Origin: Neoechinorhynchus agilis | Taxonomy: Eukaryota; Acanthocephala | DNA length: 64,000 bases | Direction: 5' to 3' | Assembly (NCBI GenBank): GCA_051530055.1 | Contig: CM121341.1 | Location: 124,001-188,000 of the forward strand | In this document: piece by piece, positions 20,901 through 36,200 of the stretch | Layout of the letters: every line of letters starts with the position of its first letter | How positions within the stretch are numbered: position 1 is the first letter of the stretch | Notes under the pieces: generated by a model | What the model was told of the DNA's origin: nothing | Seen by the model: only the letters and a program-made list of their open reading frames with translations | Database searches by the model: none | Translations under genes and position numbers: made by a program

Positions 20901-23600
20901 AATAGAAAAACTTTTTGAGCATATCTTATGCGCTGATTTCAATGGTGTTATCTAATTTTAATGAATCTTGCAAATTTACTGATTTTTCTCTCTTGTGAAT
21001 ATTGGCAAAATATGACAATGCGATTTTCGATGCGAATATTACAGCTGTAGTGTACGGAATCAGCTAATTTAGTACACCTTTACGCGCTGATTCCAAATCT
21101 GTTTTCGGATTTGCGATAGCTATCATGGTTCTTGAGTTACTTGTTGTTACATTTTGAGACCAACTACCTTGATTATTGATATTAAAACATCAATCAATTT
21201 AAGATAAAATTAAATTTTCTAGATCTACCTTTGACGCTGAATTAACCTGAAATTACGGTTTGATGTTGCTTGTTAAATTTTTACACTTAGTTTTAGGATT
21301 GAAGTTGATAAAAGACACCTCAGTTAAATCTGTTGTGCTCGAAAGTTGTTACGAAATACAAAAACGTTTTGAGCATATCTTAATCGCTGATTTCAATGGT
21401 GTTATCTAATTTTAATGAATCTTGCAAATTTACTGATTTTTCTCTCTTGTGAATATTGGCAAAATATGACAATGCGATTTTCGATGCGAATATTACAGCT
21501 GTAGTGTACGGAATCAGCTAATTTACTACATCTTAACGCGCTGATTCCAAATCTGTTTTCGGATTATCGATAGCTATCATGGTTCTTGAGTTATGTGTTG
21601 TTACATTTTTAGACCAACTACCTTGATTATTGATATTAAAACATCAATCAATTTAAGATCAAATTAACTTTTCTAGATCTACTTTTAACGCTGAATTTAC
21701 CTAAAATTACGGTTTGATGTTACTTGTTAAATTTTGACACTTAGTTTTAGGATTGATGTTCATAAAAGACACCTCAGTTAAATCTGTTGTGCTCGAAAGT
21801 TGTTACGAAATACAAAAACGTTTTGAGCATATCTTATGCGCTGATTTCAATGGTTTTATCTAATTTTAATGAATCTTGCAAGTTTGGTGATTTTTCTCTC
21901 TTGTGAATATTGGCAAAATAATACAATGCGATTTCCGATGCGAATATTACAGCTGTAGTGTACGGAATCAGCTAATTTAGTACATCTTAACGCGCTGATT
22001 CCAAATCTGTTTTCGGATTTGCGATAGCTATCATGGTTCTTGAGTTACTTGTTGTTACATTTTGAGACCAACTACCTTGATTATTGATATTAAAACATCA
22101 ATCAATTTAAGATCAAATTAACTTTTCTAGATCTACTTTTGAGCTGAATTTACCTGCAATAACGGTTTGATGTTGCTTGTTAAATTTTGACACTTAGTTT
22201 TAGGATTGATGTTCATAAAAGGCACCTCAGTTAAATCTGTGGTGCTCGAAAGTTGTTACGAAATAGAAAAACCTTTTCAGCATATCTGATGCGCTGATTT
22301 CAACGGTGTTATCTAATTTTAATGAATCTTGCAAGTTTGGTGATTTTTCTCTCTTGTGAATATTGGCAAAATAATACAATGCGATTTCCGATGCGAATAT
22401 TACAGCTGTAGTGTACGGAATCAGCTAATTTAGTACATATTAACGCGCTGGTTCCAAATCTGTTTTCGGATTTGCGATAGCTATCATGGTTCTTGAGTTA
22501 TTTGTTGTTAGATTTTGAGACCAACTACCTTGATTATTGACATTAAAACATCAATCAATTTAAGATCAAATTTACTTTTCTAGATCTACTTTTGAGCTGA
22601 ATTTACCTGCAATAACGGTTTTATGTTGCTTGTTAAATTTTGACACTTAGTTTTAGGATTGATGTTCATAAAAGACACCTCAGTTAAATCTGTGGTGCTC
22701 GAAAGTTGTTACGAAATAGAAAAACCTTTTAAGCATATCTGATGCGCTGATTTCAACGGTGTTATCTAGTTTTAATGAATCTTGTAAATTTAGTGATTTT
22801 TCTCACTTGTGAATATTGGCAAAATATGACAATGCGATTTCCGATGCGAATATTACAGCTGTAGTGTACGGAGTAAGCTAATTTAGTATATCTTAACGCG
22901 CTGATTCCAAATCTGTTTTCGGATTTGCGATAGCTATCATGGTTCTTTAGTTATTTGTTGTTACATTTTGAGACCAACTACCTTGATTATTGATATTTAA
23001 ACATCAATCAATTTAAGATCAAATAAAATTTTCTAGATCTACTTTTGACGCTGAATTAACCTGGAATAACGGTTTGATGTTAATTGTTAAATTTTTACAC
23101 TTAGTTTTAGGATTGAAGTTGATAAAAGACAACTGAATACAATCTGTGGTACTTGAAAGTTGTTACGAAATAGAAAATTTTTTGTGCATATCTTATGCGC
23201 TGATTTCAATGGTGTTATCTAATTTTAATGAATCTTGCAAATTTACTGATTATTCTCTCTTGTGAATATTGGCAAAATATGACAATGCGATTTTCGATGC
23301 GAATATTACAGCTGTAGTGTACGGAATCAGCTAATTTAGTACACCTTTACGCGCTGATTCCAAATCTGTTTTCGGATTTGCGATAGCTATCATAGTTCTT
23401 GAGTTATTTGTTGTTACATTTTGAGACCAACTACCTTCATTATTGATATTAAAACATCAATATATTTAAGATCAAATTAAATTTTCTAGATCTACTTTTG
23501 ACGCTGAATTCACCTGCAATAACGGTTTGATGTTGCTTGTTAAATTTTGACACTTAGTTTTAGGATTGAAGTTGATAAAAGACACCTGAATTAAATCTGT
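17990..23600. repeat. Eleven-monomer (4,991-bp) higher-order duplication in type I
   Basis: GACAACTGAATACAATCTG occurs at 18137 and 23128, and the rare CTTCATTATTGATATT form of the anchor occurs at 18444 and 23435. Both pairs are exactly 4,991 bases apart, which is eleven monomers. The two copies of the segment centre on 18.0-18.5 and 23.0-23.5 kb. How far the match extends either side was not measured. Confidence 0.75.
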
Positions 23601-26600
23601 GGTGCTCGAAAGTTGTTACGAAATAGAAAAACTTTTTGAGCATATCTTATGCGCTGATTTCAATGGTGTTATCTAATTTTAATGAATCTTGCAAATTTAG
23701 TGATTTTTCTCTCTTGTGAATATTGGCAAAATATGACAATGCGATTTTCGATGCGAATATTACAGCTGTAGTGTACGGAATCAGCTAATTTAGTACATCT
23801 TAACGCGCTGATTCCAAATCTGTTTTCGGATTATCGATAGCTATCATGGTTCTTGAGTTATTTGTTGTTACATTTTTAGACCAACTACCTTGATTATTGA
23901 TATTAAAACATCAATCAATTTAAGATCAAATTAACTTTTCTAGATCTACTTTTGACGCTGAATTTACCTAAAATAACGGTTTGATGTTGCTTGTTAAATT
24001 TTGACACTTAGTTTTAGGATTGATGTTCATAAAAGACACCTCAGTTAAATCTGTTGTGCTCGAAAGTTGTTACGAAATACAAAAACGTTTTGAGCATATC
24101 TTATGCGCTGATTTCAATGGTTTTATCTAATTTTAATGAATCTTGCAAATTTGGTGATTTTTCTCTCTTGTGAATATTGGCAAAATAATACAATGCGATT
24201 TCCGATGCGAATATTACAGCTGTAGTGTACGGAATCAGCTAATTTAGTACATCTTAACGCGCTGATTCCAAATCTGTTTTCGGATTTGCGATAGCTATCA
24301 TGGTTCTTGAGTTATTTGTTGTTACATTTTGAGACCAACTACCTTGATTATTGATATTAAAACATCAATCAATTTAAGATCAAATTAACTTTTCTAGATC
24401 TACTTTTGAGCTGAATTTACCTGCAATAACGGTTTGATGTTGCTTGTTAAATTTTGACACTTAGTTTTAGGATTGAAGTTCATAAAAGACACCTCAGTTA
24501 AATCTGTGGTGCTCGAAAGTTGTTACGAAATAGAAAAACATTTTGAGCATACTTGATGCGCTGATTTCAATGGTGTTATCTAATTTTAATGAATCTTGCA
24601 AATTTAGTGATTTTTCTCTCTTGTGAATATTGGCAAAATATGACAATGCGATTTCCGATGCGAATATTACAGCTGTAGTGTACGGAATCAGCTAATTTAG
24701 TACATCTTAACGCGCTGATTCCAAATCTGTTTTCGGATTATCGATAGCTATCATGGTTCTTGAGTTATTTGTTGTTACATTTTGAGACCAACTACCTTGA
24801 TTATTGATATTAAAACATCAATCAATTTAAGATCAAATTAACTTTTCTAGATCTACTTTTGACGCTGAATTCACCTGCAATTACGGTTTGATGTTACTTG
24901 TTAAATTTGACACTTAGTTTGAGGATTGAAGTTGATAAAAGACACCTGAATTAAATCTGTGGTACTCGAAAGTTGTTACGAAATAGAAAAACATTTTGAG
25001 CATATCTAATGCGCTGATTTCAATGGTGTTATCTAATTTTAATGAATCTTGCAAATTTAGTGATTTTTCTCTCTTGTGAATATTGGCAAAATATGACAAT
25101 GCGATTTCCGATGCGAATATTACAGCTGTAGTGTACGGAATCAGCTAATTTAGTACATCTTAACGCGCTGATTCCAAATCTGTTTTCGGATTATCGATAG
25201 CTATCATGGTTCTTGAGTTATGTGTTGTTACATTTTGAGACCAACTACCTTGATTATTGATATTAAAACATCAATCAATTTAAGATCAAATTAACTTTTC
25301 TAGATCTACTTTTGACGCTGAATTCACCTGCAATTACGGTTTGATGTTGCTTGTTAAATTTTTACACTTAGTTTAAGGATTGAAGTTCATAAAAGACACC
25401 TGAATTAAATCTGTTGTACTCGAAAGTTGTTACGAAATAGAAAAAATTTTGAGCATATCTAATGCGCTGATTTCAATGGTGTTATCTAATTTTAATGAAT
25501 CTTGCAAATTTAGTGATTTTTCACTCTTGTGAATATTGGCAAAATATGACAATGCGATTTCCGATGCGAATATTACAGCTGTAGTTTAGAAAGTCAGTTA
25601 ATGTAGTCCATCTTAACGCGCTGATTCCAAATCTGTATCCAGATTTGCGCTAGCTGTAATGGTTCGTGAGTTATGCGTTGTTAAATTTTGAGACAAACTA
25701 CCTTGATTATTGATATTAAAACGTCAATAAATTTAAGATATAATTAACTTTTCTAGATATCCTTTTGACGCTCAATTCACCTGCAATCACTGTTTGATGT
25801 GGCTTTTTAAATTTTTACACTTAGTTTAAGGATTGAAGTTCATAAAAGACACCTGAATTAAATCTGTAGTACTCGTAAGTTGTTAGGAAATGATAAAAAA
25901 TTTTGAGCATATCTAATGCGCTGATTTCAATTGTGTTATCTAATTTTAATGAATCTTGCAAATTTAATGATCTTTGACTCTTGTGACTTTTGACCAAATA
26001 TGATAATGCGATTCCCGCATCGAATATTGCAGTTGTAGTTTAGAAAGTCAGTTAATCTGGTCCATCTTAACGCGCTGATTCCAAATCTGTATCCAGATTT
26101 TCGCTAGCTGTAATGGTTCGTGAGTTATGCGTTGTTCAATTTTGAGACAAACTACCTTGATTATTGATATTAAAACGTCAATAAATTTAAGATAAAATTA
26201 ACTTTTCTAGATATCCTTTTGACGCTCAATTCACCTGCAATCACTGTTTGATGTGGCTTTTTAAATTTTTACACTTAGTTTAAGGATTGAAGTTCATAAA
26301 AGACACCTGAATTAAATCTGTAGTACTCGTAAGTTGTTAGGAAATGATAAAACATTTTGAGCATATCCAATTCGCTTATTTCAATTGTGTTATCTAATTT
26401 TAATGAATCTTGCAAATTTAATGATCTTTGACTCTTGTGACTTTTGACCAAATATGATAATGCGATTCCCGCTTCGAATATTGCAGTTGTAGTTTAGAAA
26501 TTCAGTTAATCTCGTCTATCGTAACAAGCTGATTTTAAATCTGTATCCAGATTTTCAATAGCTGTAATAATTCGTGAGTTATGCGTTGTTCAATTTGGAG

Positions 26601-27429
26601 ACAAACTAACTTGATTATTGATATTAAAACGTCAATAAATTTAAGATATAATTAACCTTTCTAGATATCCTTTTGACGCTTAATTCACCTGCAATCACTG
26701 TTTGATGTGGCTTTTTAAATTTTTACACTTAGTTTAAGGATTGAAGTTCATAAAAGACACCTGAATTAAATCTGTAGTACTCGTAAGTTGTTAGGAAATG
26801 ATAAAACATTTTGAGCATATCCAATGCGCTGATTTCAATTGTGTCATTTAATTTTAATGAATCTTGCAAATTTAATGATCTTTGACTCTTGTGACTTTTG
26901 ACCAAATATGATAATGCGATTCCCGCTTCGAATAATGCAGTTGTAGTTTAGAAAGTCAGTTGATGAGGTACATCTTAACGCGCTGATTCCAAATCTGTAT
27001 CCAGATTTGCGCTAGCTGTAATGGCAAGTAAGTTATGCGTTGTTCAATTTTGAGACATACTACCTTGATTATTGATATTAAAACATCAATAAATTTAAGA
27101 TAAAATTAACTTTTCTAGATATCCTTTTGACGCTTAATTCACCTGCAATCACTGTTTGATGTGGCTTTTTAAATTTGTACACTTAGTTTAAGGATTGAAG
27201 TTCATAAAAGACACCTGAATTAAATCTGTAGTACTCGTAAGTTGTTAGGAAATGATAAAACATTTTGAGCATATCCAATGCGCTGATTTCAATTGTGTTA
27301 TTTAATTTTAATGAATCTTGCAAATTTAGTGATCTTTTACTCTTGTGACTTTTGACCAAATATGATAATGCGATTCCCGCTTCGAATATTGCAGTTGTAG
27401 TTTAGAAAGTCAGTTGATGTTGTCCACCT

Positions 27430-30200
27430 TAACGCGCTGATTCCATATCTGTATAAAGATTTGCGCTAGCTTTAATGGTTCGTGAGTTATGCGTTGTTCA
27501 ATTTTGAGACAAACTGCCTTGATTATTGATATTAAAACGTCAATAAATTTAAGATATAATTAACTTTTCTAGATATCCTTTTGACGCTCTATTCACCTGC
27601 AATCACTGTTTGATGTGGCTTTTTAAATTTTTACACTTAGTTTAAGGATTGAAGTTCATAAAAGACACCTGAATTAAATCTGTAGTACTCGTAAGTTGTT
27701 AGGAAATGATAAAACATTTTGAGCATAACCAATTCGCTTATTTCAATTGTGTTATCTAATTTTAATGAATCTTGCAAATTTAATGATCTTTGACTCTTGT
27801 GACTTTTGACCAAATATGATAATGCGATTCCCGCTTCGAATATTGCAGTTGTAGTTTAGAAATTCAGTTAATCTCGTCTATCTTAACAAGCTGATTTTAA
27901 ATCTGTATCCAGATTTTCAATAGCTGTAATGGCAAGTAAGTTATGCGTTGTTCAATTTTGAGACATACTACCTTGATTATTGATATTAAAACGTCAATAA
28001 ATTTAAGATAAAATTAACTTTTCTAGATATCCTTTTGACGCTTAATTAGCCTGCAATCACTGTTTGATGTGGCTTTTTAAATTTTTACACTTAGTTTAAG
28101 GATTGAAGTTCATAAAAGACACCTTAATTATATCTGTAGTACTCGTAAGTTGTTAGGAAATGATAAAACATTTTGAGCATATCAAATTCGCTGATTTCAA
28201 TTGTGTTATCTAATTTTAATGAATCTTGCAAATTTAATGATCTTTGACTCTTGTGACTTTTGACCAAATATGATAATGCGATTCCCGCTTCCAATATTGC
28301 AGTTGTAGTTTAGAAAGTCAGTTGATGTTGTCCATCTTAAAGCGCTGATTCCAAATCTGTATCCAGATTTGCGCTAGCTGTAATGGTTCGTTAGTTATGC
28401 GTTGTTCAATTTTGAGACAAACTGCCTCGATTATTGATATTAAAACGTCAATAAATTTAAGATATAATTAACTTTTCTAGATATCCTTTTGACGCTCAAT
28501 TCACCTGCAATCACTGTTTGATGTGGCTTTTTAAATTTTTACACTTAGTTTAAGGATTGAAGTTCATAAAAGACACCTGAATTAAATCTGTAGTACTCGT
28601 AAGTTGTTAGGTAATGATAAAACATTTTGAGCATATAAAATTCGCTGATTTCAATTGTGTGATCTAATTTTAATGAATCTTGCAAATTTAATGATCTTTG
28701 ACTCTTGTGACTTTTGACCAAATATGGTAATACGATTCCCGCATCGAATATTGCAGTTGTATTTTAGAAAGTCAGTTATTCTGGTCTATCTTAACGCGCT
28801 GATTCCAAACCTGTATCCAGATTTTCGCTAGCTGTAATGGCTCGTTAGTTATGCGTTGTTCAATTTTGAGACACACTACCTTGATTATTGATATTAAAAC
28901 GTCAATAAATTTAAGATAAAATTAACTTTTCTAGGTATCCTTTTGACGCTCTATTAACCTGCAATCACTGTTTGATGTGGCTTTTTAAATTTTTACACTT
29001 AGTTTAAGGATTGAAGTTCATAACAGACACCTGAATTAAATCTGTAGTACTCGTAAGTTGTTAGGAAATGATAAAACATTTTGAGCATATCCAATTCGCT
29101 TGTTTCAACTGTGTTATCTAATTTTAATGAATCTTGCAAATTTAATGATCTTTGACTCTTGTGACTTTTGACCAAATATGATAATGCGATTCCCGCTTCG
29201 AATATTGCAGTTGTAGTTTAGAAATTCAGTTAACCTCGTCTATCGTAACAAGCTGATTTTAAAACTGTATCCAGATTTTCAATAGCTGTAATAATTCGTG
29301 AGTTATGCGTTGTTCAATTTGGAGACAAACAAACTTGATTATTGATATTAAAACGTCAATAAATTTAAGATATAATTAACCTTCTAGACATCCTTGACGC
29401 TTAATTCACCTGCAATCACTGTTTGATGTGGCTTTTTAAATTTTTACACTTAGTTTAAGGATTGAAGTTCATAAAAGACACCTGAATTGAATCTGTTGTA
29501 CTCGTAAGTAGTTATGAAATGATAAAACATTTTGAGCATATCCAATGCGCTGATTTCAATTGTGTTATCTAATTTTAATGAATCTTGCAAATTTAGTTAT
29601 CTTTGACTCTTGTGACTTTTGACCAAATATGATAATGCGATTCCCGCTTCGAATATTGCAGTTGTAGTTTAGAATGTCAATTGATGAGGTCCATCTTAAC
29701 GCGCTGATACCAAATCTGTATCCAGATTTGCGCTAGCTGTAATGGCAATTGAGTTATGCGTTGTTCAATTTTGAGACAAACTATCTTGATTATTGATATT
29801 AAAACTTAAATAAATTTTAGATAAAATTAACTTTTCTAGATATCCTTTTGACGCTTAATTCACCTGCAATCACTGTTTGATGTGGCTTTTTAAATTTTTA
29901 CACTTAGTTTAAGGATTGAAGTTCATAAAAGACACCTGAATTGAATCTGTTGTACTCGTAAGTAGTTATGAAATGATAAAACATTTTGAGCATATCCAAT
30001 GCGCTGATTTCAATTGTGTTATCTAATTTTAATGAATCTTGCAAATCGAAAGGATCTTTTACTCTTGTGACTTTTGACCAAATATGATAATGCGATTCTG
30101 CCTGAATATTGCAGTTGTAGTTTTCTCTAGAAAGTCAGTTAATGTTGTCCACCTTAACGCGCTGATTCCATATCTGTATAAAGATTTGCGCTAGCTTTAA
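27430..30200. repeat. Six-monomer (2,725-bp) duplication in type II
   Basis: The variant CCATATCTGTATAAAGATTT, preceded by GTTGTCCACC, is at 27443 and again at 30168, 2,725 bases apart (six monomers plus one base). The next monomers share GCATAAC(C/A)(A/T)ATTCGCTTATTTC as well, supporting duplication rather than chance. Confidence 0.65.
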
Positions 30201-33200
30201 TGGTTCGTGAGTTATGCGTTGTTCAATTTTGAGACAAACTGCCTTGATTATTGATATTAAAACGTCAATAAATTTAATATATAATTAACTTTTCTAGATA
30301 TCCTTTTGACGCTCTATTCACCTGCAATCACTGTTTGATGTGGCTTTTTAAATTTTTACACTTAGTTTAAGGATTGAAGTTCATAAAAGACACCTGAATT
30401 AAATCTGTAGTACTCGTAAGTTGTTAGGAAATGATAAAACATTTTGAGCATAACATATTCGCTTATTTCAATTGTGTTATCTAATTTTAATGAATCTTGC
30501 AAATTTAATGATCTTTGACTCTTGTGACTTTTGACCAAATATGATAATGCGATTCCCGCTTCGAATATTGCAGTTGTAGTTTAGAAATTCAGTTAATCTC
30601 GTCTATCTTAACAAGCTGATTTTAAATCTGTATCCAGATTCTCAATAGCTATAATGGCTCGTTAGTTATGCGTTGTTCAATTTTGAGACACACTACCTTG
30701 ATTATTGATATTAAAACGTCAATAAATTTAAGATAAAATTAACTTTTCTAGGTATCCTTTATACGCTTAATTCACCTGCAATCACTGTTTGATGTGGCTT
30801 TTTAAATTTTTACACTTAGTTTAAGGATTGAAGTTCATAAAAGACACCTGAATTAAATCTGTAGTACTCGTAAGTTGTTATGAAATCATAAAACATTTTC
30901 AGCAAATCCAATCCGCTGATTTCAATTGTGTTATTTAATTTTAATGAATCTTGCAAATTTAGTGATCTTTGACTCTTGTGACTTTTGACCAAATATGATA
31001 ATGCGATTCCCGCTAGGAATATTTAAGTTGTAGTCTAGAAAGTCAGTTAATCTGGTGTACCTTAACGCGCTGATTCTAAATCTACATCCAGATTTGCAAT
31101 AGCTGTAATGGTTCGTGAGTTAAACGTTGTTCAATTTTGAGACAAACTACCTTGATTATTGATATAAAAACGTCAATAAATTGAAGATATAATTAACTTT
31201 TCTAGATCTACTTTTGACGCTGAATTCACCTGAAATCACTGTTCGATGTGGCTTTTTAAATTTGTACACTTAGTTTAAGGATTGAAGTTCATAAAAGACA
31301 CCTGAATTAAATCTGTAGTACTCGTAAGTTGTTAGGAAATGATAAAACATTTTGAGCATATCCAATACGCTGATTTCAACTGTGTTATTTAATTTTAATG
31401 AATCTTGCAAATTTAATGATCTTTGACTCTTGTGACTTTTGACCAAATATGATAATGCGATTTCCGCATCGAATATTGCAGTTGTAGTTTAGAAAGTCAG
31501 TTGATGTAGTCCATCTTAACGCGCTGATTCCAAATCTGTATAAAGATTTGCGCTAGCTGTAATGGTTCGTGAGTTATGCGTTGTTCAATTTTGAGACAAA
31601 CTGCCTCGATTATTGATATTAAAACGTCAATAAATTTAAGATATAATTAACTTTTCTAGATATCCTTTTGACGCTCAATTCACCTGCAATCACTGTTATA
31701 TGTGGCTTTTTAAATTTTTACACTTAGTTAAAGGATTGAAGTTCATAAAAGACACTTGAATTAAATCTGTAGTACTCGTAAGTTGTTAGGAAATGATAAA
31801 ACATTTTGAGCATATCCAATGCGCTGATTTCAATTGTGTTATTTAATTTTAATGAATCTTGAAAATTTAGTGATCTTTGACTCTTGTGACTTTTGACCAA
31901 ATATGATAATGCGATTCCCGCTTCGAATATTGCAGTTGTAGTTTAGAAATTCAGTTAATCTCGTCTATCGTAACAAGCTGATTTTAAATCTGTATCCAGA
32001 TTTTCAATAGCTGTAATAATTCGTGAGTTATGCGTTGTTCAATTTCGAGACAAACTACCTTGATTATTGATATTAAAACGTCAATAAATTTAAGACATAA
32101 TTAACCTTTCTAGATATCCTTTTTACGCTTAATTCACCTGCAATCACTGTTTGATGTTGCTTTTTAAATTTTTACAATTTAGTTAAAGGATTGAAGTTCA
32201 TAAAAGACACCTGAATCAAATCTGTAGTACTCGGAAGTTGTTATGAAATGATAAACATTTTGAGCAAATCCAATCCGCTGATGTTAATTGTGTTATTTAA
32301 TTTTAATGAATCTTGCAAATTTAATGGTCTTTGACTCTTGTGACTTTTGACCAAATATGATAATGCGATTCCCGCTTCGAATATTGCAGTTGTAGTTTAG
32401 AATGTCAGTTAGTCTGGTCTATCTTAACGCGCTGATGCCAAATCTGTATCCAGACTTGCGATAGCTCTAATGGTTCGTGGGTTATGCGTTGTTCAATTTT
32501 GAGAATAACTACCTTTATTATTGATATTAAAACGTCAATAAATTTAAGATAAAATAAACTTTTCTAGATATCCTTTTGACGCTGAATTCACTTGCAATCA
32601 CTGTTTGATGTGGCTTTTTAAATTTGTACACTTAGTTTAAGGATTGAAGTTCATAAAAGACACCTGAATCAAATCTGTAGTACTCGGAAGTTGTTATACA
32701 ATCATAAAACATTTTCAGCAAATCCAATCCGCTGATTTCGATTGTGTTATTTAATTTTAATGAATCTTGCAAATTTAGTGATCTTTGACTCTTGTGACTT
32801 TTGACCAAATATGATAATGCGATTTCCGCTTCGAATATTGCAGTTGTAGTTTAGAAAGTCAGTTGATGTAGTCCATCTTAACGCGCTGATTCCAAATCTG
32901 TATAAAGATTTGCGCTAGCTGTAATGGTTCGTGAGTTATGCGTTGTTCAATTTCGAGACAAACTACCTTGATTATTGATTGATATTAAAACGTCAATAAA
33001 TTGAAGATATAATTAACTTTTCTAGATATCCTTTTGACGCTCAATTCACCTGCAATCACTGTTTGATGTGGTTTTTTAAATTTTTACACTTAGTTAAAGG
33101 ATTGAAGTTCATAAAAGACACCTGAATTAAATCTGTAGTACTCGTAAGTTGTTAGAAAATGATAAAACATTTTGAGCATATCCAATGTGCTGATTTCAAT

Positions 33201-36200
33201 TGCGTTATTTAATTTTAATGAATATTGCAAATTTAATGATCTTTGACTTCGTGACTTTTGACCAAATATGATAATACGATTCCCGCTTCGAATATTGCAG
33301 TTGTAGTTTAGAAAGTCAGTTGATGTTGTCCATCCTAACGCGCTGATTCCAAATCTGTATCAAGATTTGCGCTAGCTGTAATGGTTCGTGAGTTATGCGT
33401 TGTTCAATTTTGAGACAAACTGCCTTGATTATTGATATTAAAACGTCAATAAATTTAGGATATAATTAACTTTTCTAGATCTAATTTTGACGCTCAATTA
33501 ACCTGCAATCACCCTTTTATGTGGCTTTTTGAATTTGTAAACTTAGTTTAAGGATTGAAGTTCATAAAAGACACCCGAATTAAATCTGTAGTACTCGTAA
33601 GTTGTTAGGAAATGATAAAACATTTTGAGCATATCCAATGCGCTGATTTCAATTGTGTTATTTAATTTTAATGAATCTTGCAAATTTAATGGTCTTTGAC
33701 TCTTGTGACTTTTGACCAAATATGATAATGCGATTCCCGCTTCGAATATTGCAGTTGTAGTTTAGAAGGTCAGTTAGTCAGGTCCATCTTAACGCGCTGA
33801 TTCCAAATCTGTATCCAGATTTGCGCTAGCTGTAATGTTTCGTGAATTATGCGTTGTTCAATTTTGAGACAAACTACCTTGATTATTGATATTAAAACGT
33901 CAATAAACTTAAGATAAAATTAACTTTTCTAAATATCCTTTTGACGCTCTATTCACCTGCAATCGCTGTTTTATGTGGCTTTTTAAATTTTTACACTTAG
34001 TTAAAGGATTGAATTTCATAAAAGACACCTGAATTAAATCTGTAGTACTCGTAAGTTGTTAGGAAATGATAAAACATTTTGAGCATATCCAATGCGCCGA
34101 TTTCAATTGTGTCATTTAATTTTAATGAATCTTGCAAATTTAATGATCTTTGACTCTTGTGACTTTTGACCAAATATGATAATGCGATTCCCGCTTCGAA
34201 TATTGCAGTTGTAGTTTAGAAAGTCAGTTGATGAGGTACATCTTAACGCGCTGATTCCAAATCTGTATCCAGATTTGCAATAGCTGTAATGGTTCGTGAG
34301 TTATGCGTTGTTCAATTTTGAGACAAACTACCTTGATTATTGATATTAAAACGTCAATAAATTGAAGATATAATTAACTTTTCTAGATCTACTTTTGACG
34401 CTGAATTCACCAGCAATCACTGTTTGATGTGGCTTTTTAAATTTGTACACTTAGTTTAAGGATTGAAGTTCATAAAAGGCACCTGAATTAAATCTGTAGT
34501 ACTCGTAAGTTGTTAGGAAATGATAAAACATTTTGAGCATATCCAATGCGCTGATTTCAATTGTGTTATTTAATTTTAATGAATCTTGCAAATTTAGTGA
34601 ACTTTGACTCTTGTGACTTTTGACCAAATATGATAATGCGATTCCCGCTTCGAATATTGCAGTTGTAGTTTAGAAAGTCAGTTGATGTAGTCCATCTTAA
34701 CGCGCTGATTCCAAATCTGTATAAAGATTTGCGCTAGCTGTAATGGTTCGTGAGTTATGCGTTGTTCAATTTTGAGACAAACTGCCTTGATTATTGATAT
34801 TAAAACGTCAATAAATTTAAGATATAATTAACTTTTCTAGATATCCTTTTGACGCTCAATTCACCTGCAATCACTGTTTGATGTGGCTTTTTAAATTTTT
34901 ACACTTAGTTTAAGGATTGAAGTTCATAAAAGACACCTGAATTAAATCTGTAGTACTCGTAAGTTGTTAGGAAATGATAAAACATTTTGAGCATATCAAA
35001 TTCGCTGATTTCAATTGTGTTATCTAATTTTAATGAATCTTGCAAATTTAATGATCTTTGACTCTTGTGACTTTTGACCAAATATGATAATGCGATTCCC
35101 GCTTCGAATATTGCAGTTGTAGTTTAGAAAGTCAGTTAATCTGGTCTATCTTAACGCGCTGATTCCAAATCTGTATCCAGATTTTCAATAGCTGTAATAA
35201 TTCGTGAGTTATGCGTTGTTCAATTTTGAGACAAACTACCTTGATTATTGATATTAAAACGTCAATAAATTTAAGATATAATTAACTTTTCTAGATATAC
35301 TTTTGACGCTCAATTCACCTGCAATCACTGTTTGATGTGGCTTTTTAAATTTTTACACTTAGTTTAAGGATTGAAGTTCATAAAAGACACCTGAATTAAA
35401 TCTGTAGTACTCGTAAGTTGTTAGGAAATGATAAAACATTTTGAGCATATCAAATTCGCTTATTTCAATTGTGTTATCTAATTTTAATGAATCTTGCAAA
35501 TTTAATGATCTTTGACTCTTGTGACTTTTGACCAAATATGATAATGCGATTCCCGCTTCGAATATTGCAGTTGTAGTTTAGAAGGTCAGTTGATGTTGTC
35601 CATCTTAACGCGCTGATTCCAAATCTGTATCAAGATTTGCGCTAGCTGTAATGGTTCGTGAGTTATGCGTTGTTCAATTTTGAGACAAACTACCTTGATT
35701 ATTGATATTAAAACGTCAATAAATTTAAGATATAATTAACTTTTCTAGATATCCTTTTGACGCTCAATTCACCTGCAATAACTGTTTAATGTGGCTTTTT
35801 AAATTTTTACACTTAGTTTAAGGATTGAAGTTCATAAAAGACACCTGAATTAAATCTGTAGTACTCGTAAGTTGTTAGGAAATGATAAAACATTTTGAGC
35901 ATATCAAATTCGCTGATTTCAATTGTGTTATCTAATTTTAATGAATCTTGCAAATTTAATGATCTTTGACTCTTGTGACTTTTGACCAAATATGATAATG
36001 CGATTCCCGCTTCGAATATTTCAGTTGTAGTTTAGAAAGTCAGTTGATGTGGTCCATCTTAACGCGCTGATTCCAAATCTGTATCCAGATTTGCACTAGC
36101 TGTAATGGTTCGTGAGTTATGCGTTGTTCAATTTTGAGACAAACTACCTTGATTATTGATATTAAAACGTCAATAAATTTAAGATATAATTAACTTTTCT

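Larger units (their letters stand above)
10256..25585. repeat. Satellite type I block
   Basis: About 34 monomers are marked by GTGTACGGAATCAGCTAATT before the third subunit, CTGTTTTCGGATTT in the first dyad, TTGTTACATTTTGAGACCAA, and ACATCAATCAATTT in the second dyad. Sub-blocks are visible. Copies at about 13.59-16.66 kb share GACAGCTAAGTTAAATCTG and TTTTTCCCTCTTG. Copies at about 16.7-25 kb share GCATATCTTATGCGCTG and TTTTTCTCTCTTG. The block ends within one monomer at about 25586. Confidence 0.9.
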
